Assembly: GCF_010548245.1 (NCBI RefSeq)
Contig: NZ_JAAGLR010000182.1
Coordinates: 1 to 64,000 of the forward strand
Length of the DNA stretch: 64,000 nt
Source: Streptomyces sp. SID11385
Lineage (GTDB): Bacteria > Actinomycetota > Actinomycetes > Streptomycetales > Streptomycetaceae
Direction: 5' to 3'
This document shows positions 24,995 through 32,639 of the stretch, piece by piece. The notes beneath the pieces were generated by a model. It had not been told where the DNA came from. It ran no database searches and was given only the letters and a program-made list of their open reading frames with translations. The translations under genes and the position numbers were made by a program. Numbering within the stretch: position 1 is the stretch's first letter; each line of letters opens with the position of its first letter.

Positions 24995-26305
24995 GTGCGA
25001 GAACAACGGACCAGTTGGTGGCTGCTGCCGAAGCGTGCCTGTGCCACCGTCCTGATCGTCACCGGACATCTGATCGCCGCCCTGCCGCACACGGTGACCC
25101 GCGGCGGCCGGACCCGGCTGGCGCACCGCGCTCCCCGGCTGCTGACCGCGCTGGGGCCGTTCTTCGTCAAGGCGGGGCAACTGCTCAGCACGCGCCGGGA
25201 CCTGGTCCCCGAACGCTGGTGCGACGCCTTGGGCGAACTGGCCGACGAGGTACGGCAGCCGAGACGCGCGGCGGTGGCACGCACCCTCGCCGAGGCCGGG
25301 TTCTCGGATGCCTTCGCCGAGTTCGACTGGCAGCCGGTGGCCTGCGGCAGTATCGCCAGTGTGCACCGCGCACGACTCGCCGACGGCACCGAGGTCGCCG
25401 TCAAGGTGCAGCGGCACGGCATCCGCCCAGTGCTGGAGACCGATCTGCGGCTGGCTCTGCTCGGCGCGCGGGCCGGCCGGCTGCTGCCGAGCATGCGGGA
25501 CCTGCCCGCCGAGGAGATGATCGGACAGCTCGGCGGCGCCGTCCTGCGCCAGCTCGACTTCACCGCCGAACACGATTCCCTGCTCGCCCTGCGCGGCAAC
25601 CTTGTCGACCACACCGAACTGCGCATCCCCGCGCCCGTCGAGGGACTGTGCGGACCGACGGTGCTCACCATGGAGTTCGTCCCGGACATCGGCCGGTTCC
25701 GACCCCACGGCATGTCGATGGCCCGCCGCCGGGAGGTGGTCCGCGATGTCCTCCGGGCGGTCTACCGGATGCTCTTCGTGGACGGCCTGGTGCACTGCGA
25801 CCTGCATCCGGGCAACCTCTGCCTGGACGGTGAGGGACGGGTCGTGATGCTCGACGCCGGCTTCGTGGTGCGGCTGCCCGACGCGGTGCGGCGTTCCTTC
25901 GCCGGCTTCTTCCTCAACATGGCCCAGGGCAACGGCCCCAAGTGTGCGGACATCGTGCTCGACAGCGCCGCGCGGCTCCCCGCGGACATGGACCGGGAGG
26001 GATTCCGCGGCGCGGTGACGGAGCTGGTGGACGAGGTGGCCGGGGCACTGTCGAAGGACTTCGACCTCGGGGCGTTCGCGCCGCGGCTGTTCAAGCTCCA
26101 GAAGGATTTCGGCGTCTTCGCCGCGGCCGAGTTCGCCTTTCCGCTGCTGTCGCTGCTGGTGCTGGAAGGAATGATCAAGGAGTTCGACTCCGAGGTCGAC
26201 TTCCAGGCCGAGGCGGTTCCCGTGCTCATGGCCTCCTTCGCCAAGGACGTCCAACTGGACTCCGAGCGCCGCGAGGACGGCCCCTCCGGCGGGTGGGCCG
26301 CTTGA
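24995..26305 (+). CDS. ABC1/UbiB-family atypical kinase-like protein
   Basis: A 436-residue protein from GTG 24995. It has the ABC1 hallmarks: LGPFFVKAGQLLSTRRDLVP (KxGQ motif), the Ala-rich loop replacing the Gly loop (VACGSIASVHRARL), the ATP-binding Lys in VAVKVQRHG, ExD in LETDLRL, the catalytic HCDLHPGNL and metal-binding MLDAGF. These proteins bind ATP and support isoprenoid quinone or lipid biosynthesis rather than protein phosphorylation. The C-terminus is amphipathic or hydrophobic (FAFPLLSLLVLEGMI), suggesting membrane contact. Its place in the enediyne locus is unusual and its role here is unknown. Confidence 0.85.
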   Translation: MREQRTSWWLLPKRACATVLIVTGHLIAALPHTVTRGGRTRLAHRAPRLLTALGPFFVKAGQLLSTRRDLVPERWCDALGELADEVRQPRRAAVARTLAEAGFSDAFAEFDWQPVACGSIASVHRARLADGTEVAVKVQRHGIRPVLETDLRLALLGARAGRLLPSMRDLPAEEMIGQLGGAVLRQLDFTAEHDSLLALRGNLVDHTELRIPAPVEGLCGPTVLTMEFVPDIGRFRPHGMSMARRREVVRDVLRAVYRMLFVDGLVHCDLHPGNLCLDGEGRVVMLDAGFVVRLPDAVRRSFAGFFLNMAQGNGPKCADIVLDSAARLPADMDREGFRGAVTELVDEVAGALSKDFDLGAFAPRLFKLQKDFGVFAAAEFAFPLLSLLVLEGMIKEFDSEVDFQAEAVPVLMASFAKDVQLDSERREDGPSGGWAA

Positions 26306-26329
26306 GGACCGTGCCGGCCCGCCGCACCT

Positions 26330-26385
26330 CGTACCGTCCGCGGTCGCCCGTCCCCGCCTTCGTACGGACCGGGACGGACGGTACG
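26330..26385. terminator. Inverted repeat after the UbiB-like gene
   Basis: CGTACCGTCCG (26330-26340) pairs with CGGACGGTACG (26375-26385) over a 34-base loop. It lies 24 bases after the UbiB stop and before the epimerase gene; a terminator or attenuator is possible. No T-run follows. Confidence 0.35.
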
Positions 26386-26506
26386 AGCCGGCGCGCGGCG
26401 GGCATCACCCGACAGTTCCTGCCGGACCGGCGGCGCACGCCCGCGGACCGGCCGCGCCGACGAGCGAAGCGACCGGTCGAGCAGGGGACGGAAAAGGAGG
26501 AACGAC

Positions 26507-27541
26507 ATGTTGGTCTGTGTGACAGGAGGCACCGGCTTCCTCGGCTCGCACACGGTCGCCGCGCTCGCGGCCGGCGGAGCACGTATACGGCTGCTGACGC
26601 GCGACCCGTTACGGCTGGCGCCCGCGCTCGGCCCGCTCGGCATCGACCCGGACACGGTGGAGACCGTCACCGGCGATGTCGCCGACGAGGCGGCGGCGGC
26701 CCGCGCGGTCCGCGGCGCCGACGCCGTGATCCACCTGGGTTCGGTCTACTCTTTCGACCGTCGGCGCCGTGACGACATCACCCGCACCAATGTGGCGGGT
26801 ACCGATGCGGTCCTGAATGCGGCGGTTAGGGCCGGGACCGGCTCGGTCATCTACGTCTCGACGGTCGGCGCGCTGATTCCCACCACCGCAGCCGAACTGC
26901 GCGCCGACAGCCCGGTGGGGGACCCCGACGAGCCCTACCTGGCGAGCAAGGCGGCCTGTGAGACGCTCGCCCGGCGGCACCAGGACGCCGGGGCGCCGGT
27001 CCACATCGTCTACCCACCGGCCCTGCTGGGCCCGGACGACCCCAGGCGCGGTGACCAGACCGGCCGGCTGCGCGACGTGCTGCGCGGCCTGATGCCGCTG
27101 TGGCCCACCGGCGGCTTCCCGCTCGGCGACGTGCGAGACACCGCCGCCGTGCTCGGGGGGCTGGCCCTCGGCCCGCCGCCGGACAAGCCGGTGCGGGTCT
27201 TCGCGCCCAACCGGTACGTGACGACGGCCGACTATCTGGCGGAGCTCCGCGCGGCGACCGGCCGCCGGCTCACGACGCTGCGGCTGCCGGGGCGGGCCAT
27301 GCTTCCCGCCGCCCGGGTCGCCGATGAGGTCCAGCGGTGGTGGCCGTGGCACATCCCCGCCGAGTTCGGCGCCGCCTACACCTGCGTGCACGCGGTGCCG
27401 GTGGCCCGGGCCGCCACGGCCGACGTCCCCACGGCGCGGCCCGTCGCGACGACGATGGCCGACACCGCTCGCTGGCTGCACCGGGCCGGCCTGCTGACGC
27501 GGCGGCAGGCCGGGAGCGCCGCCGGGCGGAGCGGGGCATGA
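26507..27541 (+). CDS. NAD(P)-dependent epimerase/dehydratase (extended SDR)
   Basis: A 344-residue extended SDR. The N-terminus is a Rossmann motif (CVTGGTGFLGSHT). Other family parts are NVAGTDAVLNAAVRAG, the catalytic Ser segment VIYVSTVGAL and YLASK as the YxxxK pair. The family reduces or epimerises sugar nucleotides, dihydroflavonols or sterols. No other sugar gene lies nearby, so a ketoreductase-like tailoring role is as likely as sugar chemistry. AGGAGG stands directly before ATG 26507. It overlaps the next gene by 4 bp. Confidence 0.83.
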   Translation: MLVCVTGGTGFLGSHTVAALAAGGARIRLLTRDPLRLAPALGPLGIDPDTVETVTGDVADEAAAARAVRGADAVIHLGSVYSFDRRRRDDITRTNVAGTDAVLNAAVRAGTGSVIYVSTVGALIPTTAAELRADSPVGDPDEPYLASKAACETLARRHQDAGAPVHIVYPPALLGPDDPRRGDQTGRLRDVLRGLMPLWPTGGFPLGDVRDTAAVLGGLALGPPPDKPVRVFAPNRYVTTADYLAELRAATGRRLTTLRLPGRAMLPAARVADEVQRWWPWHIPAEFGAAYTCVHAVPVARAATADVPTARPVATTMADTARWLHRAGLLTRRQAGSAAGRSGA

Positions 27542-28239
27542 CGGCGGCGGGGACCGGACACGATCCGGCCGAGCAGCACCACGCCTACCGGCGGGCCAGG
27601 GAGAACATCACCGGCCTGGTCACCCGGACGCCGGACACGGCCACCGCCGGCGTGCCCGCCTGCCCCGAGTGGACCGTGCGCGACCTGATCGGACACCTCG
27701 TCCACATCTGCGAGTCGTTCGCCGCACTGGAGGACAACCAGATAGATCTGCGTCCATCGGAGGGCGTTGACCTGCCCGGTCTGCTGGACCGGTGGGACGC
27801 CCTGGACAGCGAGTTGCGCGAGGCACTGGACCACACCCCCGAACTGCGGCGGCGCATCCTGTTGCTCGACGTGTTCTCGCACGAGATGGACCTGCGCGCC
27901 GGTCTGGGCGAGACGGTCGCGCCCTCCGGCCATCCGGCGTTCCCCGGCGCGCTGGACCTGGCCACCATGGGGTTCGGCCTCGCGGTGCACGGCGGGAATC
28001 TGCCGGCGCTGCGGATCGACACCCCGGAGCGGGACTGGGTGGTGGGGGAGGGGCCTCCCCTCGCCACTGTCCACGGCCCGGCCTTCGACGTCTTCCGGTC
28101 GCTGACCGGCCGCCGCACCCGGCGCCAGATCGAGGAACTGCGCTGGTCCGGGGGCGCGTCGGTGACCTGGATGCCGGCCTTCGCCTGGGGACCGTTCGCG
28201 CCGCCCGCCTACGAGGTGGAGCCGGTCCGCGGCTTCTGA
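27538..28239 (+). CDS. TIGR03083-type maleylpyruvate isomerase family protein (mycothiol-dependent)
   Basis: A 233-residue DinB/MDMPI protein: TAGVPACPEWTVRDLIGHLVHICESF, then LLDVFSHEMDLRAGLG, which supply the three metal-binding residues, and a C-terminal SCP2-like/MDMPI_C domain (WVVGEGPPLATVHGPAFDVFRSLTGR). It may use mycothiol as cofactor or substrate. It is translationally coupled to the epimerase. A second DinB-type gene (24117) lies four kilobases upstream. Confidence 0.8.
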   Translation: MTAAGTGHDPAEQHHAYRRARENITGLVTRTPDTATAGVPACPEWTVRDLIGHLVHICESFAALEDNQIDLRPSEGVDLPGLLDRWDALDSELREALDHTPELRRRILLLDVFSHEMDLRAGLGETVAPSGHPAFPGALDLATMGFGLAVHGGNLPALRIDTPERDWVVGEGPPLATVHGPAFDVFRSLTGRRTRRQIEELRWSGGASVTWMPAFAWGPFAPPAYEVEPVRGF

Positions 28240-28280
28240 CCCACCGGACCCCGCGGGAGACGCGGCAGGACCGCCCGAAG

Positions 28281-28314
28281 CCGCACGGGCCGGTGCGGGG
28301 CCCGGCCCGTGCGG
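28281..28314. terminator. Stem-loop after the MDMPI gene
   Basis: CCGCACGGGCCGG (28281-28293) and CCGGCCCGTGCGG (28302-28314) form a 13-bp perfect stem with an 8-base loop, 42 bases after the stop codon. It is the first of two hairpins between the convergent operons. Confidence 0.7.
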
Positions 28315-28329
28315 ATGGGCCGTTCCGCT

Positions 28330-28371
28330 GGAGAACGCCCGACCCGCCGTACGACGGGCCGGGCGTTCTCC
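28330..28371. terminator. Bidirectional stem-loop between MDMPI and AraC genes
   Basis: GGAGAACGCCCG pairs with CGGGCGTTCTCC (28330-28341 with 28360-28371) and extends inward. It ends 16 bases before the AraC stop and probably terminates both convergent transcripts. Confidence 0.75.
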
Positions 28372-28386
28372 TTCGCGTCCACGGAT

Positions 28387-29184
28387 TCAGGTGCCGGTGA
28401 TGGCGGGCAGCTCGAAGGGAGCATCGCCGGCCTTCGGCAGGCCCGAGAAGTCCAGCTCCGGCAGCGCCAGAAGGATCGGCAGGTCCAGGGAGGTCAGCGG
28501 ACGCCCGAGCAGGTTGACCCGGGTGTTCTGGCCCCGTCGTACGTTCAGTACCTGGCTCGAAGCCACCAGCAGCGGGCGCCGCTGACCGAGCGCCGAGGGC
28601 GGGTCGTCGATGGCGAGTACGGCCGCCCGGATGTACCAGGCGCCCTCCGGCAGGCGCAGCGAGAACGGACCGGGCCCGTCCAGGATCGCGCAGGAGGCCG
28701 GGCGGCCCTGCACGATGGACTCACGGAACGCACCGATGTAGATCCGTACCGGCTGTGCGGTACTCGGGAGACGAATGGTGCCCTCGAGTTCACTCGTGGG
28801 CCGGCCACCGTCGAGGAGCTGCTGCGGCCCCGTGACGGCCCCGCCGCTCGGCGTCAGCAGCCCGGCACGGGCCAGCGCCCGATAGCGGGCCGGGGAGTGG
28901 CTCACACTGCGGGTGAAACGACTGGTGAAGGTGCCGAGACTGTTGTAACCGACGCGGTAGGAGATCTCGGTGACGCTGAGATCGGTCTCCAACAACAGGC
29001 TCTTCGCCCGGTGCAACCGGACCACGGAAAGGAATCGGCCCGGAGAGGTCCCGGTGAGATTGCGGAACACCCGGGAGAAATAGAATTTGCTGAGAATCGC
29101 GGTGTTGGCGATCTCGTCGAGCGAGAGTGGTTCCTCGTATCGGTCCCACATCGTCGCTATCGCGCGCTCAACGGCGACCTGCAT
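28387..29184 (-). CDS. AraC/XylS-family transcriptional regulator with N-terminal DNA-binding domain
   Basis: A 265-residue protein from ATG 29184 (MQVAVERAIATMWDRY), with TTGGAG upstream. The two helix-turn-helix motifs are at the N-terminus (about 5-100: LSLDEIANTAILSKFYFSRVFRNLTGTSPGRFL and LSVTEISYRVGYNSLGTFTSRFTRSVSHSPARYR). That order is the reverse of most AraC proteins. The C-terminal 150 residues form a beta-rich domain (VRIYIGAFRESIVQGRP...) of unknown ligand. It is the only AraC gene in the locus and is probably a pathway regulator. Two direct repeats lie upstream of its start. Confidence 0.83.
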   Translation of the reverse strand: MQVAVERAIATMWDRYEEPLSLDEIANTAILSKFYFSRVFRNLTGTSPGRFLSVVRLHRAKSLLLETDLSVTEISYRVGYNSLGTFTSRFTRSVSHSPARYRALARAGLLTPSGGAVTGPQQLLDGGRPTSELEGTIRLPSTAQPVRIYIGAFRESIVQGRPASCAILDGPGPFSLRLPEGAWYIRAAVLAIDDPPSALGQRRPLLVASSQVLNVRRGQNTRVNLLGRPLTSLDLPILLALPELDFSGLPKAGDAPFELPAITGT

Positions 29185-29203
29185 GGCAGTGCTCCAAGCT
29201 TGT

Positions 29204-29343
29204 CGATGAATCGAATGCGTCCTGACGGAAATGGCCGAGCGACATCTCAGAACTGACGCTCTGTCGGTGCGATAATGTGTACCGCAGAGATGTGCACGGT
29301 ATTTCTCCGAGCGTGCCGATGAAGCGAGTGCGTCCTGACCGGA
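29204..29343. repeat. Direct repeat pair upstream of the AraC gene
   Basis: CGATGAATCGAATGCGTCCT-GACGGA (29204-29229) and CGATGAAGCGAGTGCGTCCT-GACCGGA (29317-29343) match at all but a few positions and lie 113 bp apart. They flank the likely promoter of the AraC regulator and are candidate binding sites for it. Confidence 0.6.
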
Positions 29344-29542
29344 CGCGCAGGGCAGCGCCTGTCGACGCGGGGCGGCGGGAAAGAGGTCCCGCTTTCGGGC
29401 GACGACATAAAAATGCCGGACCCCGCCGTGCCGCATCGGGTATCAATACCCGGAGAATTTAGGGCGCACGGACCCTATATCGGAACACCACCGCAAGGCG
29501 GTGGGCGGAACAAAGGCTGCCTACGCGAAGGGAGCGGGGTAT
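29344..29542. other. Region between the AraC promoter and the AhpD-like gene
   Basis: No gene. It holds small inverted repeats, for example GGGTAT-CA-ATACCC around 29438-29451, followed by AT-rich sequence (GGAGAATTTAGGG). It lies downstream of the AhpD-like gene's stop, so it may end that transcript. Confidence 0.4.
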
Positions 29543-30598
29543 TCAGTTGACGCGGAGCAATTGTCCGATGCGCCGCTGTGCCGCCCGCTGAGCGGCCCAC
29601 GACGTGACCGCGAGGATCTCCCGGTCACCCCCGCCGTTCTGCCGGAAGGCCGCGATGGCCTTGTCGTCCACGCGGTAGGAGGCCAGGGCGGTGAGCAGTG
29701 CGAGGTTGCCCGCCTGCCGGTCGGCCGGCGGCAGTTCCCGCAGCGGCGCGTCCAGCCAGGCCCGGCCGAGGCCGGGGTCGCCGCCGTCCCAACGGGCCAG
29801 TTCGGCGGCCACCATGTCCCGGACCGACTCCGGCACCAGTTCGGCGGCTGTCAGCTCGACGGCCGCCGTGCCGCGGGCCAGCGCCCCGGCGATTCGCGGA
29901 TCGGCCGCCGCCCAGCCCAGGTCCTCCGGCAGCGGGGCGTCGGGCAGTAGCGACAGCGACGTACCCGGTCGGGCCCTGGCTCTGACGGAGCCGCGCATCA
30001 GGCCGGTCAGCACCCGCAGCACGGGGCCCACCGCCCGGTCCGGGGCGTGCGGCGGCAGCGGTTGTGCGCCCAGGAAGACGTTGACCATCCGGTTGAGGTA
30101 CTGGAGACAGAACGCGGTCCCGGCCAGTTCCGGAATGAGTTCGGGTGCGAACGGAGGCCTGCCCGCCGAGCCGATCCACGCCGTCAACTGGCCCGGCGTC
30201 GTCCCCGCGCCGCCGTCCGGTCCCGCCTTCGCTCCCCGACCGGACGCAGTGGGCCGGGCAGTCAGGGAGTCGTGCATCGTGGAGTGCATGGTGGTGCAGA
30301 AGGGACACTGGTTGTCCCGGGACACGGCGGCGGCCACCGCTTCTTTCGCGGCCCGCTGTACCAGCCCGTCGACCAGCATCGTCTCGCGCAGTGTCATCCA
30401 GGACGCCGCGAGCAGCGCCGGCACCGGGGCGTGCAGGGCTATGGGGGGAGCCAGCACCCCGAAGTCCCGTTCGAGCTCCCGGTAGACCCGGGCGGTGTCG
30501 CCGGTCGCCTCGCCGAACGGCACGGTCGCGAGGTGCCGGACCTGGAGCAGGGACAGCCTCCGGAGCGGCGACTGGACGAGGAGTCTCGGGTCCTTCAT
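29543..30598 (-). CDS. AhpD-fold (carboxymuconolactone decarboxylase-like) protein with CxxCxxxH motif
   Basis: A 351-residue, mostly helical protein. The catalytic signature of the AhpD fold, C-P-F-C-T-T-M-H (Cys98, Cys101, His105), is intact in a typical context (KEAVAAAVSRDNQCPFCTTMHS). It is about twice as long as the smaller family members, so it is probably a two-domain form; the second half (ELVPESVRDMVAAELARWDGG) is helical without Cys. AhpD-type proteins reduce peroxides or act as thiol oxidoreductases. In an enediyne locus, a thiol/redox or protective function is plausible but unproven. Confidence 0.7.
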   Translation of the reverse strand: MKDPRLLVQSPLRRLSLLQVRHLATVPFGEATGDTARVYRELERDFGVLAPPIALHAPVPALLAASWMTLRETMLVDGLVQRAAKEAVAAAVSRDNQCPFCTTMHSTMHDSLTARPTASGRGAKAGPDGGAGTTPGQLTAWIGSAGRPPFAPELIPELAGTAFCLQYLNRMVNVFLGAQPLPPHAPDRAVGPVLRVLTGLMRGSVRARARPGTSLSLLPDAPLPEDLGWAAADPRIAGALARGTAAVELTAAELVPESVRDMVAAELARWDGGDPGLGRAWLDAPLRELPPADRQAGNLALLTALASYRVDDKAIAAFRQNGGGDREILAVTSWAAQRAAQRRIGQLLRVN

Positions 30599-30790
30599 GC
30601 GTCCGCTCCGGGGTCCGGACCGATGACGTCGCGCCGTGGTGGCTCCGCGTGGCCTTCATACATCGGTGGCACTTCCCTCAGCTCCTCGGCGGATGTCTTT
30701 CGGTGCGCCAGTCAATCGTCACACCGATGCGGGAGTTCCCTCTTCTTCGTTCTTGCGGTCTGACGGCCGCCCCTGAACGAGTCGCCGGCA

Positions 30791-30874
30791 AGGCCTGCCG
30801 CGGGGCTCGCGTCCGCGCCCCGCCCGGCCGCCGCCATCGGCGGGCCCGGGCGGGGCCACGGTAACGGCAGGCCT
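30791..30874. terminator. Long compound stem-loop downstream of the SDR gene
   Basis: The outer stem is AGGCCTGCCG (30791-30800) with CGGCAGGCCT (30865-30874). The inner stem is GCCCCGCCCGG (30817-30827) with CCGGGCGGGGC (30846-30856). It lies right after the SDR stop on the minus strand and should end the SDR operon transcript. Confidence 0.65.
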
Positions 30875-31754
30875 AGGGGACGGGGAAGAACGCCCGGACG
30901 AAGCGCTCGAACATCCTGTCCCCGATGGTCCACCGCATCCGCGGCAGCAACCGGGACGGCATCCCGATCCGGTACCTGATCCGCGGGTTGTCGCTGGTCA
31001 CCGCCTTCTCGATGACCTTCGCCACGGTATTCGCGCGCACCGCCATCCGGCCGCGGCCGCTCGGCCTCTCCGTCTCCCGGTAGGCGCCGTGCCAGTCGAC
31101 GAAGTACCGCCAGAAGTCGTCGTACAGACCGTTGTTCTCCTGCCCCCCGGACATCCCGAGGTCGGCGACCGACATCGGTACGAACCCGCCGAGCACTGGC
31201 GACGGCTCGACCAGCACCACCTTGATGCCGAACCCGTCGACCTCCAGGCGCAGCGAATCGCTGATGGCCTCCAACGCGTGCTTGGTGGCCTGGTAGTAGC
31301 CGCGGCCCGGGGTGGCGAACTGACCGAAGATGGACGACATCATGATCACCCGGCCGCTGCCCCGGGCACGCATGCCGGGCAGTACGAGCTGGGTCAGCCG
31401 GCACAGTCCGAAGACGTTCGTCTCGAACTGGCTGCGCACCTCGTCCATCGGGGTCTCGCCGATGGTGCCGTTGAGGCTGTAGGCGGCGTTGTTGATCAGA
31501 GTGCCGACCGAGCCGTGCTCGGCGGTGATCTTGTCGACGACGGCCCTCATCGAATCCTCGTCGTTGACGTCCAGCTGGGGGACCTGGATGCCCTCGGCCT
31601 CCAGCTCGGCCAGTGCCTCGGGCCGCCGCGCGGTCGCGTAGACCGGCCAGCCGGCCCGGTGCAGCCGCAGCGCCACGGCCTTTCCGGTGCCGGAGGACAT
31701 GCCGGTGCTCGACGACGCCCCGGTGAGCAGGATCGCTCGCGAGGGGCTGCTCAT
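30873..31754 (-). CDS. Short-chain dehydrogenase/reductase with extended cofactor loop
   Basis: A 293-residue SDR. The catalytic set is present: Ser140/141 in VIMMSS, and Tyr154 and Lys158 in RGYYQATKHALE, plus LINNAAYSL. The cofactor loop is longer than normal: TGASSSTGMSSGTGKAVA instead of the usual TGxSxGIG; it looks like a small internal duplication. The C-terminal region is long, as in retinol-dehydrogenase-like SDRs. It is coupled to the upstream AhpD-type gene by a 4-bp overlap. Substrate unknown; reduction or oxidation of an alcohol/ketone on the pathway intermediate is possible. Confidence 0.82.
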   Translation of the reverse strand: MSSPSRAILLTGASSSTGMSSGTGKAVALRLHRAGWPVYATARRPEALAELEAEGIQVPQLDVNDEDSMRAVVDKITAEHGSVGTLINNAAYSLNGTIGETPMDEVRSQFETNVFGLCRLTQLVLPGMRARGSGRVIMMSSIFGQFATPGRGYYQATKHALEAISDSLRLEVDGFGIKVVLVEPSPVLGGFVPMSVADLGMSGGQENNGLYDDFWRYFVDWHGAYRETERPSGRGRMAVRANTVAKVIEKAVTSDNPRIRYRIGMPSRLLPRMRWTIGDRMFERFVRAFFPVP

Positions 31755-32386
31755 CGGGGCTCTGCCAGCCGCTGCTCGGACACGGTGGCGTCCTCCGGCT
31801 GCGAGGCGATCCGGCTGCGGGCCACCGAGTCGCCCAGCCCCAGGCCGTCCACGAGGCGGTTGATGAAGGCGAAGAGTGAAGCGGTGAAGACCGCTTCCAG
31901 CATCTCCGCGTTGGTCCAGCCCGCGGCCTCGGTCCTGGCCCAGTCCTCGTCGGTGACACGGAACGCCCCCGTGCAGATCTGGGTGACCAGGCGCATGAGT
32001 TCCTTGGTGCGCTCGTCGATCGGCAGGTCCTCCACCGAGGCGGCGTCGGCGATCGCGTCGGTGAGTTCCTGATCGCCGCCGAACTGGGCCAGGAACCAGT
32101 TGTGGGTGCCCACGCAGTACGGGCAGCCGTTGACCTTGGAGCTCCAGGCGGAGATCATCTCGCGGGTCGCACGCGGCAGTACGCCGTCGTTGAACACGCC
32201 GCCGTAGCCGGCGATCACGACCTCCAGCAGATCGGGGCGGCTGGACACAAGGCGGAACATGTCCGGCACGAAGGGAATCCCCATCCGGGACTTGATCGCC
32301 TCGTACAGCTCCGCGGTCCTGCCCTGGGCCTCGTCCTCCCCCACCAGGGGGACGCGGACCGTGCTCAGCACATTCGGATCGGTCAT
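31751..32386 (-). CDS. Peroxidase-related AhpD-like protein (CxxCxxxH)
   Basis: A 211-residue protein starting at ATG 32386 (MTDPNVLSTVRVPLVGEDEA). The AhpD signature is C-P-Y-C-V-G-T-H (Cys88, Cys91, His95) within MISAWSSKVNGCPYCVGTHN. The length and the motif EMLEAVFTASLFAFINRLVDGLGL match uncharacterised peroxidase-related enzymes. It is first gene of a two-gene operon with the SDR. It may reduce hydroperoxides or disulfides. The nearby 351-residue paralogue carries the same spacing, so the locus has two independent AhpD-type proteins. Confidence 0.82.
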   Translation of the reverse strand: MTDPNVLSTVRVPLVGEDEAQGRTAELYEAIKSRMGIPFVPDMFRLVSSRPDLLEVVIAGYGGVFNDGVLPRATREMISAWSSKVNGCPYCVGTHNWFLAQFGGDQELTDAIADAASVEDLPIDERTKELMRLVTQICTGAFRVTDEDWARTEAAGWTNAEMLEAVFTASLFAFINRLVDGLGLGDSVARSRIASQPEDATVSEQRLAEPR

Positions 32387-32577
32387 GGGTGATCGCCTTT
32401 CAACCGATTGTGGGAGCCGCCCCGCGAACCAATCGAGAAAAACAGAAAAATATCCGGGTCTGCTGTCCGGCGGGTAATTGCGGCGTTGTTTTCTCATATG
32501 GTGGCAGGAATAGTGACGGCGTCTCGTCTTTCATATTGCCCTGTGTGCGCCTGCCGGCGGCCGGACCGGGACATACG

Positions 32578-32616
32578 GACGGCCGTCCCGGCGCGGCAGG
32601 CGCCGGAACGGCCGTC
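32578..32616. terminator. Stem-loop downstream of the GMC gene
   Basis: GACGGCCGT pairs with ACGGCCGTC, with an inner CCGGCGC/GCGCCGG stem. It sits just past the GMC stop (minus strand) and upstream of the AhpD/SDR operon, so it should separate the two transcripts. Confidence 0.7.
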
Positions 32617-32639
32617 GGGGGAGGCCGGGCGGGTTCAGC

